Source: Auanema rhodensis
Taxonomy: Eukaryota > Nematoda > Chromadorea > Rhabditida > Rhabditidae
Direction of reading: 5' to 3'
Length of the DNA stretch: 64,000 nt
Assembly: GCA_964057225.1 (NCBI GenBank)
Contig: OZ059900.1
Location: 3,606,501 to 3,670,500, forward strand
A program made the translations under genes and the position numbers. Each line of letters opens with the position of its first letter. Position 1 is the stretch's first letter. Shown one piece after another: positions 14,201 to 26,639 of this stretch. Under the pieces are notes generated by a model, which worked only from the letters and a program-made list of their open reading frames with translations, did not search any database and was not told where the DNA came from.

Positions 14201-16535
14201 TGAGCGATTTAGCCCAATTCGACTCAAAACTCGGAAAATTCAAAAATTCTTTCTATTTTCGACCTTTTTTGATGAAAATGAATATATATCAGTGTAAACT
14301 CATAAAAATAGACTGATTTTGTGTATTGTGTGTTTGATTCTCAAATCTTAACAAATATGATCAAATTTTACGAGTATTACAGATTTTGTACCAAAAATCG
14401 GTGAGTATATGGTGTTAAAGGCATAAAAACGACCATACTTAGTGTAGTAATGCTATTTGAGCGAAAATCAGTATTTAAACATCACTAGCGTTTAATTGAA
14501 GATTTTTGTTGTCATAGACAATAAAACTATGCTTCTGATCATATATATGAGCGATTTAGCCAAATTAGACTCAAAACTCGGAAATTTCAAAAATTCTTTC
14601 TATTTTCGACCTTTTTTGATCAAAATGAATAAATATCAGTGCAAACTCATAAAAATAGACTTATTTCGTGTATTATGTGTTTGTTTCTCGAATCTTAACG
14701 AATATGATCAAAATTTACAAGTATTACAGATTTTGTACCAAAAATCGGTGAGTATATGGTGTTAAAGGCATAAAAACGACCATACTTAGTGTAGTAATGC
14801 ATTTGAGTGAAATTCAGTGATTTACACATTATTAGTGTATATTTGAAGACTTTTGTTATCATAGACAGTAAAACTATGCTTTTGATCATATATATGAGCG
14901 ATTTAGCCCCATTGGACTCAAAACTCGGAAAATTCAAAAATTCTTCTATTTTCGACCTTTTTTGATCAAAATGAATATATATCAGTGCAAACTCATAAAA
15001 ATAGACTGATTTTGTTTATTGTGTGTTTGATTTTCAAATCTTAACGAATATGATCAAAATTTACGAGTATTACAGATTTTGTACCAAAAATCGGTGAGTA
15101 TATGGTGTTAAAGGCATAAAAACGACCATACTTAGTGTAGTAATGCTATTTGAGCGAAAATCAGTATTTAAACATCACTAGCGTTTAATTGATGATTTTT
15201 GTTGTCATAGACAATAAAACTATGCTTCTGATCATATAAATGAGCGATTTAGCCAAATTAGACTCAAAACTCGGAAATTTCAAAAATTCTTTCTATTTTC
15301 GACCTTTTTTGATCAAAATGAATATATATCAGTGCAAGCTCATAAAAATAGACTGATTTTGTGTATTGTATGTTTGATTCTCAAATCTTAACGAATATGA
15401 TCGAAATTTACGAGTATTACAGATTTTGTACCAAAAATCGGTGAGTATATGGTGTTAAAGGCATAAAAACGACCATACTTAGTGTAGTAATGCTATTTGA
15501 GCGAAATTCAGTATTTAAACATCACTAGCGTTTAATTGATGACTTTTGTTGTCATAGACATTAAAACTATGCTTTTGATCATATAAATGAGCGATTTAGC
15601 CAAATTAGACTCAAAACTCGGAAATTTCAAAAATTCTTTCTATTTTCGACCTTTTTTGATCAAAATGAATATATATCAGTGCAAACTCATAAAAATAGAC
15701 TGATTTTGTGTATTGTATGTTTGATTCTCAAATCTTAAAGAATATGATCGAAATTTACGAGTATTACAGATTTTGTACCAAAAATCGGTGAGTATATGGT
15801 GTTAAAGGCATAAAAACGACCATACATAGTGTAGTAATGCTATTTGAGTGAAATTCAGTGATTAAATCATTATTAGTGTATATTTGAAGACTTTTGTTAT
15901 CATAGACAGTAAAACTATGCTTTTGATCATATATATGAGCGATTTAGCCCAATTCGACTCAAAACTCGGAAAATTCAAAAATTCTTTCTATTTTCGACCT
16001 TTTTTGATCAAAATGAATATATATCAGTGCAAACTCATAAAAATAGACTGATTTTGTTTATTGTGTGTTTGATTTTCAAATCTTAACGAATATGATCAAA
16101 ATTTACGAGTATTACAGATTTTGTACCAAAAATCGGTGAGTATATGGTGTTAAAGGCATAAAAACGACCATACTTAGTGTAGTAATGCTATTTGAGCGAA
16201 ATTCAGTATTTAAACATCACTAGCGTTTAATTGATGACTTTTGTTGTCATAGACATTAAAACTATGCTTTTGATCATATAAATGAGCGATTTAGCCAAAT
16301 TAGACTCAAAACTCGGAAATTTCAAAAATTCTTTCTATTTTCGACCTTTTTTGATCAAAATGAATAAATATCAGTGCAAACTCGTAAAAATAAACTTATT
16401 TCGTGTATTGTGTGTTTGATTCTCGAATCTCACCGAATATGATCAAAATTTACGAGTATCACAGATTTTGTACCAAAAATCGGTGAGTATATGGTGTTAA
16501 AGGCATAAAAACGACCATACTTAGTGTAGTAATGC
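11200..16535 (+). repeat. 8-mer higher-order repeat, 2777-bp period, 1.9 copies
   Basis: Landmarks repeat at 2777 bp: module starts at 11336 and 14113, the gcatttgag-type monomer at 12022 and 14799, the gtgattaaatcatt module at about 13083 and 15860, and the gaatctcaccg monomer at about 13650 and 16427. Similarity starts near 11200/13977. It ends near 13758/16535, where gctattagagcg in unit 1 faces gctatttgagcgaaaatc. Small private differences exist: aaaaagaccatac near 11302, and gctctttgag near 13063. Confidence 0.8.
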
Positions 16536-18620
16536 TATTTGAGCGAAAATCAGTATTTAAACATCACTAGCGTTTAATTGAAGATTTTTGTTGTCATAGA
16601 CAATAAAACTATGCTTCTGATCATATATATGAGCGATTTAGCCAAATTAGACTCAAAACTCGGAAATTTCAAAAATTCTTTCTATTTTCGACCTTTTTTG
16701 ATCAAAATGAATAAATATCAGTGCAAACTCATAAAAATAGACTTATTTCGTGTATTATGTGTTTGTTTCTCGAATCTTAACGAATATGATCAAAATTTAC
16801 AAGTATTACAGATTTTGTACCAAAAATCGGTGAGTATATGGTGTTAAAGGCATAAAAACGACCATACTTAGTGTAGTAATGCATTTGAGTGAAATTCAGT
16901 GATTTACACATTATTAGTGTATATTTGAAGACTTTTGTTATCATAGACAGTAAAACTATGCTTTTGATCATATATATGAGCGATTTAGCCCCATTGGACT
17001 CAAAACTCGGAAAATTCAAAAATTCTTCTATTTTCGACCTTTTTTGATCAAAATGAATATATATCAGTGCAAACTCATAAAAATAGACTGATTTTGTTTA
17101 TTGTGTGTTTGATTTTCAAATCTTAACGAATATGATCAAAATTTACGAGTATTACAGATTTTGTACCAAAAATCGGTGAGTATATGGTGTTAAAGGCATA
17201 AAAACGACCATACTTAGTGTAGTAATGCTATTTGAGCGAAAATCAGTATTTAAACATCACTAGCGTTTAATTGATGATTTTTGTTGTCATAGACAATAAA
17301 ACTATGCTTCTGATCATATAAATGAGCGATTTAGCCAAATTAGACTCAAAACTCGGAAATTTCAAAAATTCTTTCTATTTTCGACCTTTTTTGATCAAAA
17401 TGAATATATATCAGTGCAAGCTCATAAAAATAGACTGATTTTGTGTATTGTATGTTTGATTCTCAAATCTTAACGAATATGATCGAAATTTACGAGTATT
17501 ACAGATTTTGTACCAAAAATCGGTGAGTATATGGTGTTAAAGGCATAAAAACGACCATACTTAGTGTAGTAATGCTATTTGAGCGAAATTCAGTATTTAA
17601 ACATCACTAGCGTTTAATTGATGACTTTTGTTGTCATAGACATTAAAACTATGCTTTTGATCATATAAATGAGCGATTTAGCCAAATTAGACTCAAAACT
17701 CGGAAATTTCAAAAATTCTTTCTATTTTCGACCTTTTTTGATCAAAATGAATATATATCAGTGCAAACTCATAAAAATAGACTGATTTTGTGTATTGTAT
17801 GTTTGATTCTCAAATCTTAAAGAATATGATCGAAATTTACGAGTATTACAGATTTTGTACCAAAAATCGGTGAGTATATGGTGTTAAAGGCATAAAAACG
17901 ACCATACATAGTGTAGTAATGCTATTTGAGTGAAATTCAGTGATTAAATCATTATTAGTGTATATTTGAAGACTTTTGTTATCATAGACAGTAAAACTAT
18001 GCTTTTGATCATATATATGAGCGATTTAGCCCAATTCGACTCAAAACTCGGAAAATTCAAAAATTCTTTCTATTTTCGACCTTTTTTGATCAAAATGAAT
18101 ATATATCAGTGCAAACTCATAAAAATAGACTGATTTTGTTTATTGTGTGTTTGATTTTCAAATCTTAACGAATATGATCAAAATTTACGAGTATTACAGA
18201 TTTTGTACCAAAAATCGGTGAGTATATGGTGTTAAAGGCATAAAAACGACCATACTTAGTGTAGTAATGCTATTTGAGCGAAATTCAGTATTTAAACATC
18301 ACTAGCGTTTAATTGATGACTTTTGTTGTCATAGACATTAAAACTATGCTTTTGATCATATAAATGAGCGATTTAGCCAAATTAGACTCAAAACTCGGAA
18401 ATTTCAAAAATTCTTTCTATTTTCGACCTTTTTTGATCAAAATGAATAAATATCAGTGCAAACTCGTAAAAATAAACTTATTTCGTGTATTGTGTGTTTG
18501 ATTCTCGAATCTCACCGAATATGATCAAAATTTACGAGTATCACAGATTTTGTACCAAAAATCGGTGAGTATATGGTGTTAAAGGCATAAAAACGACCAT
18601 ACTTAGTGTAGTAATGCTAT
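14454..18620 (+). repeat. 6-mer duplication, 2082-bp offset, overlapping the 8-mer block
   Basis: The block from about 14454 to 16535 reappears at about 16536-18620. The gaagatttttg module is at about 14496 and 16578. The gcatttgag monomer is at about 14797 and 16879. The gtgattaaatcatt module is at about 15860 and 17942, and the gaatctcaccg monomer at about 16427 and 18509. The junction near 16536 is also where the 8-mer relationship stops, so the two duplications share a breakpoint and one probably cut into the other. Confidence 0.75.
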
Positions 18621-21600
18621 TTGAGCGAAATTCAGTATTTAAACATCACTAGCGTTTAATTGATGACTTTTGTTGTCATAGACATTAAAACTATGCTTTT
18701 GATCATATAAATGAGCGATTTAGCCAAATTAGACTCAAAACTCGGAAATTTCAAAAATTCTTTCTATTTTCGACCTTTTTTGATCAAAATGAATAAATAT
18801 CAGTGCAAACTCGTAAAAATAAACTTATTTCGTGTATTGTGTGTTTGATTCTCGAATCTCACCGAATATGATCAAAATTTACGAGTATCACAGATTTTGT
18901 ACCAAAAATCGGTGAGTATATGGTGTTAAAGGCATAAAAACGACCATACTTAGTGTAGTAATGCTATTAGAGCGAAATTCAGTATTTAAACATCACTAGC
19001 GTTTAATTGATGACTTTTGTTGTCATAGACATTAAAACTATGCTTTTGATCATATAAATGAGCGATTTAGCCAAATTAGACTCAAAACTCGGAAATTTCA
19101 AAAATTCTTTCTATTTTCGACCTTTTTTGATCAAAATGAATAAATATCAGTGCAAACTCGTAAAAATAAACTTATTTCGTGTATTGTGTGTTTGATTCTC
19201 GAATCTCACCGAATATGATCAAAATTTACGAGTATCACAGATTTTGTACCAAAAATCGGTGAGTATATGGTGTTAAAGGCATAAAAACGACCATACTTAG
19301 TGTAGTAATGCTATTTGAGCGAAATTCAGTATTTAAACATCACTAGCGTTTAATTGATGACTTTTGTTGTCATAGACATTAAAACTATGCTTTTGATCAT
19401 ATAAATGAGCGATTTAGCCAAATTAGACTCAAAACTCGGAAATTTCAAAAATTCTTTCTATTTTCGACCTTTTTTGATCAAAATGAATAAATATCAGTGC
19501 AAACTCATAAAAATAGACTGATTTTGTGTATTGTATGTTTGATTCTCAAATCTTAACGAATATGATCGAAATTTACGAGTATTACAGATTTTGTACCAAA
19601 AATCGGTGAGTATATGGTGTTAAAGGCATAAAAACGACCATACATAGTGTAGTAATGCTATTTGAGTGAAATTCAGTGATTAAATCATTATTAGTGTATA
19701 TTTGAAGACTTTTGTTATCATAGACAGTAAAACTATGCTTTTGATCATATATATGAGCGATTTAGCCCAATTCGACTCAAAACTCGGAAAATTCAAAAAT
19801 TCTTTCTATTTTCGACCTTTTTTGATCAAAATGAATATATATCAGTGCAAACTCATAAAAATAGACTGATTTTGTTTATTGTGTGTTTGATTTTCGAATC
19901 TTAACGAATATGATCAAAATTTACGAGTATTACAGATTTTGTACCAAAAATCGGTGAGTATATGGTGTTAAAGGCATAAAAACGACCATACTTAGTGTAG
20001 TAATGCTATTTGAGCGAAATTCAGTATTTAAACATCACTAGCGTTTAATTGATGACTTTTGTTGTCATAGACATTAAAACTATGCTTTTGATCATATAAA
20101 TGAGCGATTTAGCCAAATTAGACTCAAAACTCGGAAATTTCAAAAATTCTTTCTATTTTCGACCTTTTTTGATCAAAATGAATAAATATCAGTGCAAACT
20201 CAAAAAAATAGACTTATTTCGTGTATTATGTGTTTGATTCTCGAATCTCACCGAATATGATCAAAATTTACGAGTATCACAGATTTTGTACCAAAAATCG
20301 GTGAGTATATGGTGTTAAAGGCATAAAAACGACCATACTTAGTGTAGTAATGCTATTTGAGTGAAATTCAGTGATTTAATCATTATTAGTTTATATTTGA
20401 AGACTTTTGTTATCATAGACAGTAAAACTATGCTTTTGATCATATATATGAGCGATTTAGCCAAATTAGACTCAAAACTCGGAAATTTCAAAAATTCTTT
20501 CTATTTTCGACCTTTTTTGATCAAAATGAATAAATATCAGTGCAAACTCATAAAAATAGACTTATTTCGTGTATTATGTGTTTGTTTCTCGAATCTTAAC
20601 GAATATGATCAAAATTTACAAGTATTACAGATTTTGTACCAAAAATCGGTGAGTATATGGTGTTAAAGGCATAAAAACGACCATACTTAGTGTAGTAATG
20701 CATTTGAGTGAAATTCAGTGATTTACACATTATTAGTGTATATTTGAAGACTTTTGTTATCATAGACAGTAAAACTATGCTTTTGATCATATATATGAGC
20801 GATTTAGCCCCATTGGACTCAAAACTCGGAAAATTCAAAAATTCTTCTATTTTCGACCTTTTTTGATCAAAATGAATATATATCAGTGCAAACTCATAAA
20901 AATAGACTGATTTTGTTTATTGTGTGTTTGATTTTCAAATCTTAACGAATATGATCAAAATTTACGAGTATTACAGATTTTGTACCAAAAATCGGTGAGT
21001 ATATGGTGTTAAAGGCATAAAAACGACCATACTTAGTGTAGTAATGCTATTTGAGCGAAAATCAGTATTTAAACATCACTAGCGTTTAATTGATGATTTT
21101 TGTTGTCATAGACAATAAAACTATGCTTCTGATCATATAAATGAGCGATTTAGCCAAATTAGACTCAAAACTCGGAAATTTCAAAAATTCTTTCTATTTT
21201 CGACCTTTTTTGATCAAAATGAATATATATCAGTGCAAACTCATAAAAATAGACTTATTTCGTGTATTATGTGTTTGTTTCTCGAATCTTAACGAATATG
21301 ATCAAAATTTACAAGTATTACAGATTTTGTACCAAAAATCGGTGAGTATATGGTGTTAAAGGCATAAAAACGACCATACTTAGTGTAGTAATGCATTTGA
21401 GTGAAATTCAGTGATTTACACATTATTAGTGTATATTTGAAGACTTTTGTTATCATAGACAGTAAAACTATGCTTTTGATCATATATATGAGCGATTTAG
21501 CCCCATTGGACTCAAAACTCGGAAAATTCAAAAATTCTTCTATTTTCGACCTTTTTTGATCAAAATGAATATATATCAGTGCAAACTCATAAAAATAGAC

Positions 21601-24600
21601 TGATTTTGTTTATTGTGTGTTTGATTTTCAAATCTTAACGAATATGATCAAAATTTACGAGTATTACAGATTTTGTACCAAAAATCGGTGAGTATATGGT
21701 GTTAAAGGCATAAAAACGACCATACTTAGTGTAGTAATGCTATTTGAGCGAAAATCAGTATTTAAACATCACTAGCGTTTAATTGATGATTTTTGTTGTC
21801 ATAGACAATAAAACTATGCTTCTGATCATATAAATGAGCGATTTAGCCAAATTAGACTCAAAACTCGGAAATTTCAAAAATTCTTTCTATTTTCGACCTT
21901 TTTTGATCAAAATGAATATATATCAGTGCAAGCTCATAAAAATAGACTGATTTTGTGTATTGTATGTTTGATTCTCAAATCTTAACGAATATGATCGAAA
22001 TTTACGAGTATTACAGATTTTGTACCAAAAATCGGTGAGTATATGGTGTTAAAGGCATAAAAACGACCATACTTAGTGTAGTAATGCTATTTGAGCGAAA
22101 TTCAGTATTTAAACATCACTAGCGTTTAATTGATGACTTTTGTTGTCATAGACATTAAAACTATGCTTTTGATCATATAAATGAGCGATTTAGCCAAATT
22201 AGACTCAAAACTCGGAAATTTCAAAAATTCTTTCTATTTTCGACCTTTTTTGATCAAAATGAATATATATCAGTGCAAACTCATAAAAATAGACTGATTT
22301 TGTGTATTGTATGTTTGATTCTCAAATCTTAAAGAATATGATCGAAATTTACGAGTATTACAGATTTTGTACCAAAAATCGGTGAGTATATGGTGTTAAA
22401 GGCATAAAAACGACCATACATAGTGTAGTAATGCTATTTGAGTGAAATTCAGTGATTAAATCATTATTAGTGTATATTTGAAGACTTTTGTTATCATAGA
22501 CAGTAAAACTATGCTTTTGATCATATATATGAGCGATTTAGCCCAATTCGACTCAAAACTCGGAAAATTCAAAAATTCTTTCTATTTTCGACCTTTTTTG
22601 ATCAAAATGAATATATATCAGTGCAAACTCATAAAAATAGACTGATTTTGTTTATTGTGTGTTTGATTTTCAAATCTTAACGAATATGATCAAAATTTAC
22701 GAGTATTACAGATTTTGTACCAAAAATCGGTGAGTATATGGTGTTAAAGGCATAAAAACGACCATACTTAGTGTAGTAATGCTATTTGAGCGAAATTCAG
22801 TATTTAAACATCACTAGCGTTTAATTGATGACTTTTGTTGTCATAGACATTAAAACTATGCTTTTGATCATATAAATGAGCGATTTAGCCAAATTAGACT
22901 CAAAACTCGGAAATTTCAAAAATTCTTTCTATTTTCGACCTTTTTTGATCAAAATGAATAAATATCAGTGCAAACTCGTAAAAATAAACTTATTTCGTGT
23001 ATTGTGTGTTTGATTCTCGAATCTCACCGAATATGATCAAAATTTACGAGTATCACAGATTTTGTACCAAAAATCGGTGAGTATATGGTGTTAAAGGCAT
23101 AAAAACGACCATACTTAGTGTAGTAATGCTATTTGAGCGAAATTCAGTATTTAAACATCACTAGCGTTTAATTGATGACTTTTGTTGTCATAGACATTAA
23201 AACTATGCTTTTGATCATATAAATGAGCGATTTAGCCAAATTAGACTCAAAACTCGGAAATTTCAAAAATTCTTTCTATTTTCGACCTTTTTTGATCAAA
23301 ATGAATAAATATCAGTGCAAACTCGTAAAAATAAACTTATTTCGTGTATTGTGTGTTTGATTCTCGAATCTCACCGAATATGATCAAAATTTACGAGTAT
23401 CACAGATTTTGTACCAAAAATCGGTGAGTATATGGTGTTAAAGGCATAAAAACGACCATACTTAGTGTAGTAATGCTATTAGAGCGAAATTCAGTATTTA
23501 AACATCACTAGCGTTTAATTGATGACTTTTGTTGTCATAGACATTAAAACTATGCTTTTGATCATATAAATGAGCGATTTAGCCAAATTAGACTCAAAAC
23601 TCGGAAATTTCAAAAATTCTTTCTATTTTCGACCTTTTTTGATCAAAATGAATAAATATCAGTGCAAACTCGTAAAAATAAACTTATTTCGTGTATTGTG
23701 TGTTTGATTCTCGAATCTCACCGAATATGATCAAAATTTACGAGTATCACAGATTTTGTACCAAAAATCGGTGAGTATATGGTGTTAAAGGCATAAAAAC
23801 GACCATACTTAGTGTAGTAATGCTATTTGAGCGAAATTCAGTATTTAAACATCACTAGCGTTTAATTGATGACTTTTGTTGTCATAGACATTAAAACTAT
23901 GCTTTTGATCATATAAATGAGCGATTTAGCCAAATTAGACTCAAAACTCGGAAATTTCAAAAATTCTTTCTATTTTCGACCTTTTTTGATCAAAATGAAT
24001 AAATATCAGTGCAAACTCATAAAAATAGACTGATTTTGTGTATTGTATGTTTGATTCTCAAATCTTAACGAATATGATCGAAATTTACGAGTATTACAGA
24101 TTTTGTACCAAAAATCGGTGAGTATATGGTGTTAAAGGCATAAAAACGACCATACATAGTGTAGTAATGCTATTTGAGTGAAATTCAGTGATTAAATCAT
24201 TATTAGTGTATATTTGAAGACTTTTGTTATCATAGACAGTAAAACTATGCTTTTGATCATATATATGAGCGATTTAGCCCAATTCGACTCAAAACTCGGA
24301 AAATTCAAAAATTCTTTCTATTTTCGACCTTTTTTGATCAAAATGAATATATATCAGTGCAAACTCATAAAAATAGACTGATTTTGTTTATTGTGTGTTT
24401 GATTTTCGAATCTTAACGAATATGATCAAAATTTACGAGTATTACAGATTTTGTACCAAAAATCGGTGAGTATATGGTGTTAAAGGCATAAAAACGACCA
24501 TACTTAGTGTAGTAATGCTATTTGAGCGAAATTCAGTATTTAAACATCACTAGCGTTTAATTGATGACTTTTGTTGTCATAGACATTAAAACTATGCTTT

Positions 24601-25299
24601 TGATCATATAAATGAGCGATTTAGCCAAATTAGACTCAAAACTCGGAAATTTCAAAAATTCTTTCTATTTTCGACCTTTTTTGATCAAAATGAATAAATA
24701 TCAGTGCAAACTCAAAAAAATAGACTTATTTCGTGTATTATGTGTTTGATTCTCGAATCTCACCGAATATGATCAAAATTTACGAGTATCACAGATTTTG
24801 TACCAAAAATCGGTGAGTATATGGTGTTAAAGGCATAAAAACGACCATACTTAGTGTAGTAATGCTATTTGAGTGAAATTCAGTGATTTAATCATTATTA
24901 GTTTATATTTGAAGACTTTTGTTATCATAGACAGTAAAACTATGCTTTTGATCATATATATGAGCGATTTAGCCAAATTAGACTCAAAACTCGGAAATTT
25001 CAAAAATTCTTTCTATTTTCGACCTTTTTTGATCAAAATGAATAAATATCAGTGCAAACTCATAAAAATAGACTTATTTCGTGTATTATGTGTTTGTTTC
25101 TCGAATCTTAACGAATATGATCAAAATTTACAAGTATTACAGATTTTGTACCAAAAATCGGTGAGTATATGGTGTTAAAGGCATAAAAACGACCATACTT
25201 AGTGTAGTAATGCATTTGAGTGAAATTCAGTGATTTACACATTATTAGTGTATATTTGAAGACTTTTGTTATCATAGACAGTAAAACTATGCTTTTGAT
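16730..25299 (+). repeat. 13-mer higher-order repeat, 4512-bp period, 1.9 copies
   Basis: Landmarks repeat 4512 bp apart: the gtgatttaatcattattagttta module at 20361 and 24873, the gcatttgag monomer at about 16880 and 21392 and again at 20700 and 25212, and an unusual ctcaaaaaaatagac near 20199 and 24711. Left of the block, gaataaatatcag (about 16707) faces gaatatatatcag (about 21219), so the copies begin near 16730/21242. The match weakens near 25299, where the second copy has lost 2 bp in the AT palindrome and has agcccaattgg in place of agccccattgg. Unit 1 is 16730-21241; unit 2 is 21242 to about 25299. It contains a run of similar gaatctcaccg monomers at 18.4-19.2 and 22.9-23.7 kb. Confidence 0.88.
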
Positions 25300-26639
25300 C
25301 ATATATGAGCGATTTAGCCCAATTGGACTCAAAACTCGGAAAATTCAAAAATTCTTCTATTTTCGACCTTTTTTGATCAAAATGAATATATATCAGTGCA
25401 AACTCGTAAAAATAAACTTATTTCGTGTATTGTGTGTTTGATTCTCGAATCTCACCGAATATGATCAAAATTTACGAGTATCACAGATTTTGTACCAAAA
25501 ATCGGTGAGTATATGGTGTTAAAGGCATAAAAACGACCATACTTAGTGTAGTAATGCTATTTGAGTGAAATTCAGTGATTTAATCATTATTAGTTTATAT
25601 TTGAAGACTTTTGTTATCATAGACAGTAAAACTATGCTTTTGATCATATATATGAGCGATTTAGCCCAATTGGACTCAAAACTCGGAAAATTCAAAAATT
25701 CTTCTATTTTCGACCTTTTTTGATCAAAATGAATATATATCAGTGCAAACTCATAAAAATAGACTGATTTTGTGTATTGTATGTTTGATTCTCAAATCTT
25801 AACGAATATGATCGAAATTTACGAGTATTACAGATTTTGTACCAAAAATCGGTGAGTATATGGTGTTAAAGGCATAAAAACGACCATACTTAGTGTAGTA
25901 ATGCTATTTGAGCGAAATTCAGTATTTAAACATCACTAGCGTTTAATTGATGACTTGTGTTGTCATAGACAATAAAACTATGCTTTTGATCATATATATG
26001 AGCGATTTAGCCAAATTAGACTCAAAACTCGGAAATTTCAAAAATTCTTTCTATTTTCGACCTTTTTTGATCAAAATGAATAAATATCATTGCAAACTCG
26101 TAAAAATAGACTTATTTCGTGTATTATGTGTTTGATTCTCGAATCTTAACAAATATGATCAAAATTTACGAGTATTACAGATTTTGTACCAAAAATCGGT
26201 GAGTATATGGTGTTAAAGGCATAAAAACGACCATACTTAGTGTAGTAATGCTATTTGAGTGAAATTCAGTGATTTACACATTATTAGTGTATATTTGAAG
26301 ACTTTTGTTATCATAGACAGTAAAACTATGCTTTTGATCATATATATGAGCGATTTAGCCAAATTAGACTCAAAACTCGGAAATTTCAAAAATTCTTTCT
26401 ATTTTCGACCTTTTTTGATCAAAATGAATAATTATCAGTGCAAACTCGTAAAAATAAACTTATTTCGTGTATTGTGTGTTTGATTCTCAAATCTCACCGA
26501 ATATGATCAAAATTTACGAGTATCACAGATTTTGTACCAAAAATCGGTGAGTATATGGTGTTAAAGGCATAAAAACGACCATACTTAGTGTAGTAATGCT
26601 ATTTGAGCGAAATTCAGTATTTAAACATCACTAGCGTTT
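25300..26639 (+). repeat. Mixed monomers following the 13-mer block
   Basis: About four monomers with no strong local period. The stretch from about 25563 to 26150 has a close copy 17743 bp away at about 43306-43893. Both carry the rare aaatatcattgc (about 26082 and 43825), where nearly all other monomers have atatcagtgc, and both follow a gtgatttaatcattattagttta module. No gene content. Confidence 0.7.

Noticed and set aside
20361-20666. 101-codon frame as a possible small membrane protein
   Set aside because: It is the ordinary repeat frame extended because a 1-3 bp change (tgtttgtttctc for tgtttgattctc) removes the usual TGA. The hydrophobic look follows from AT-rich codons.
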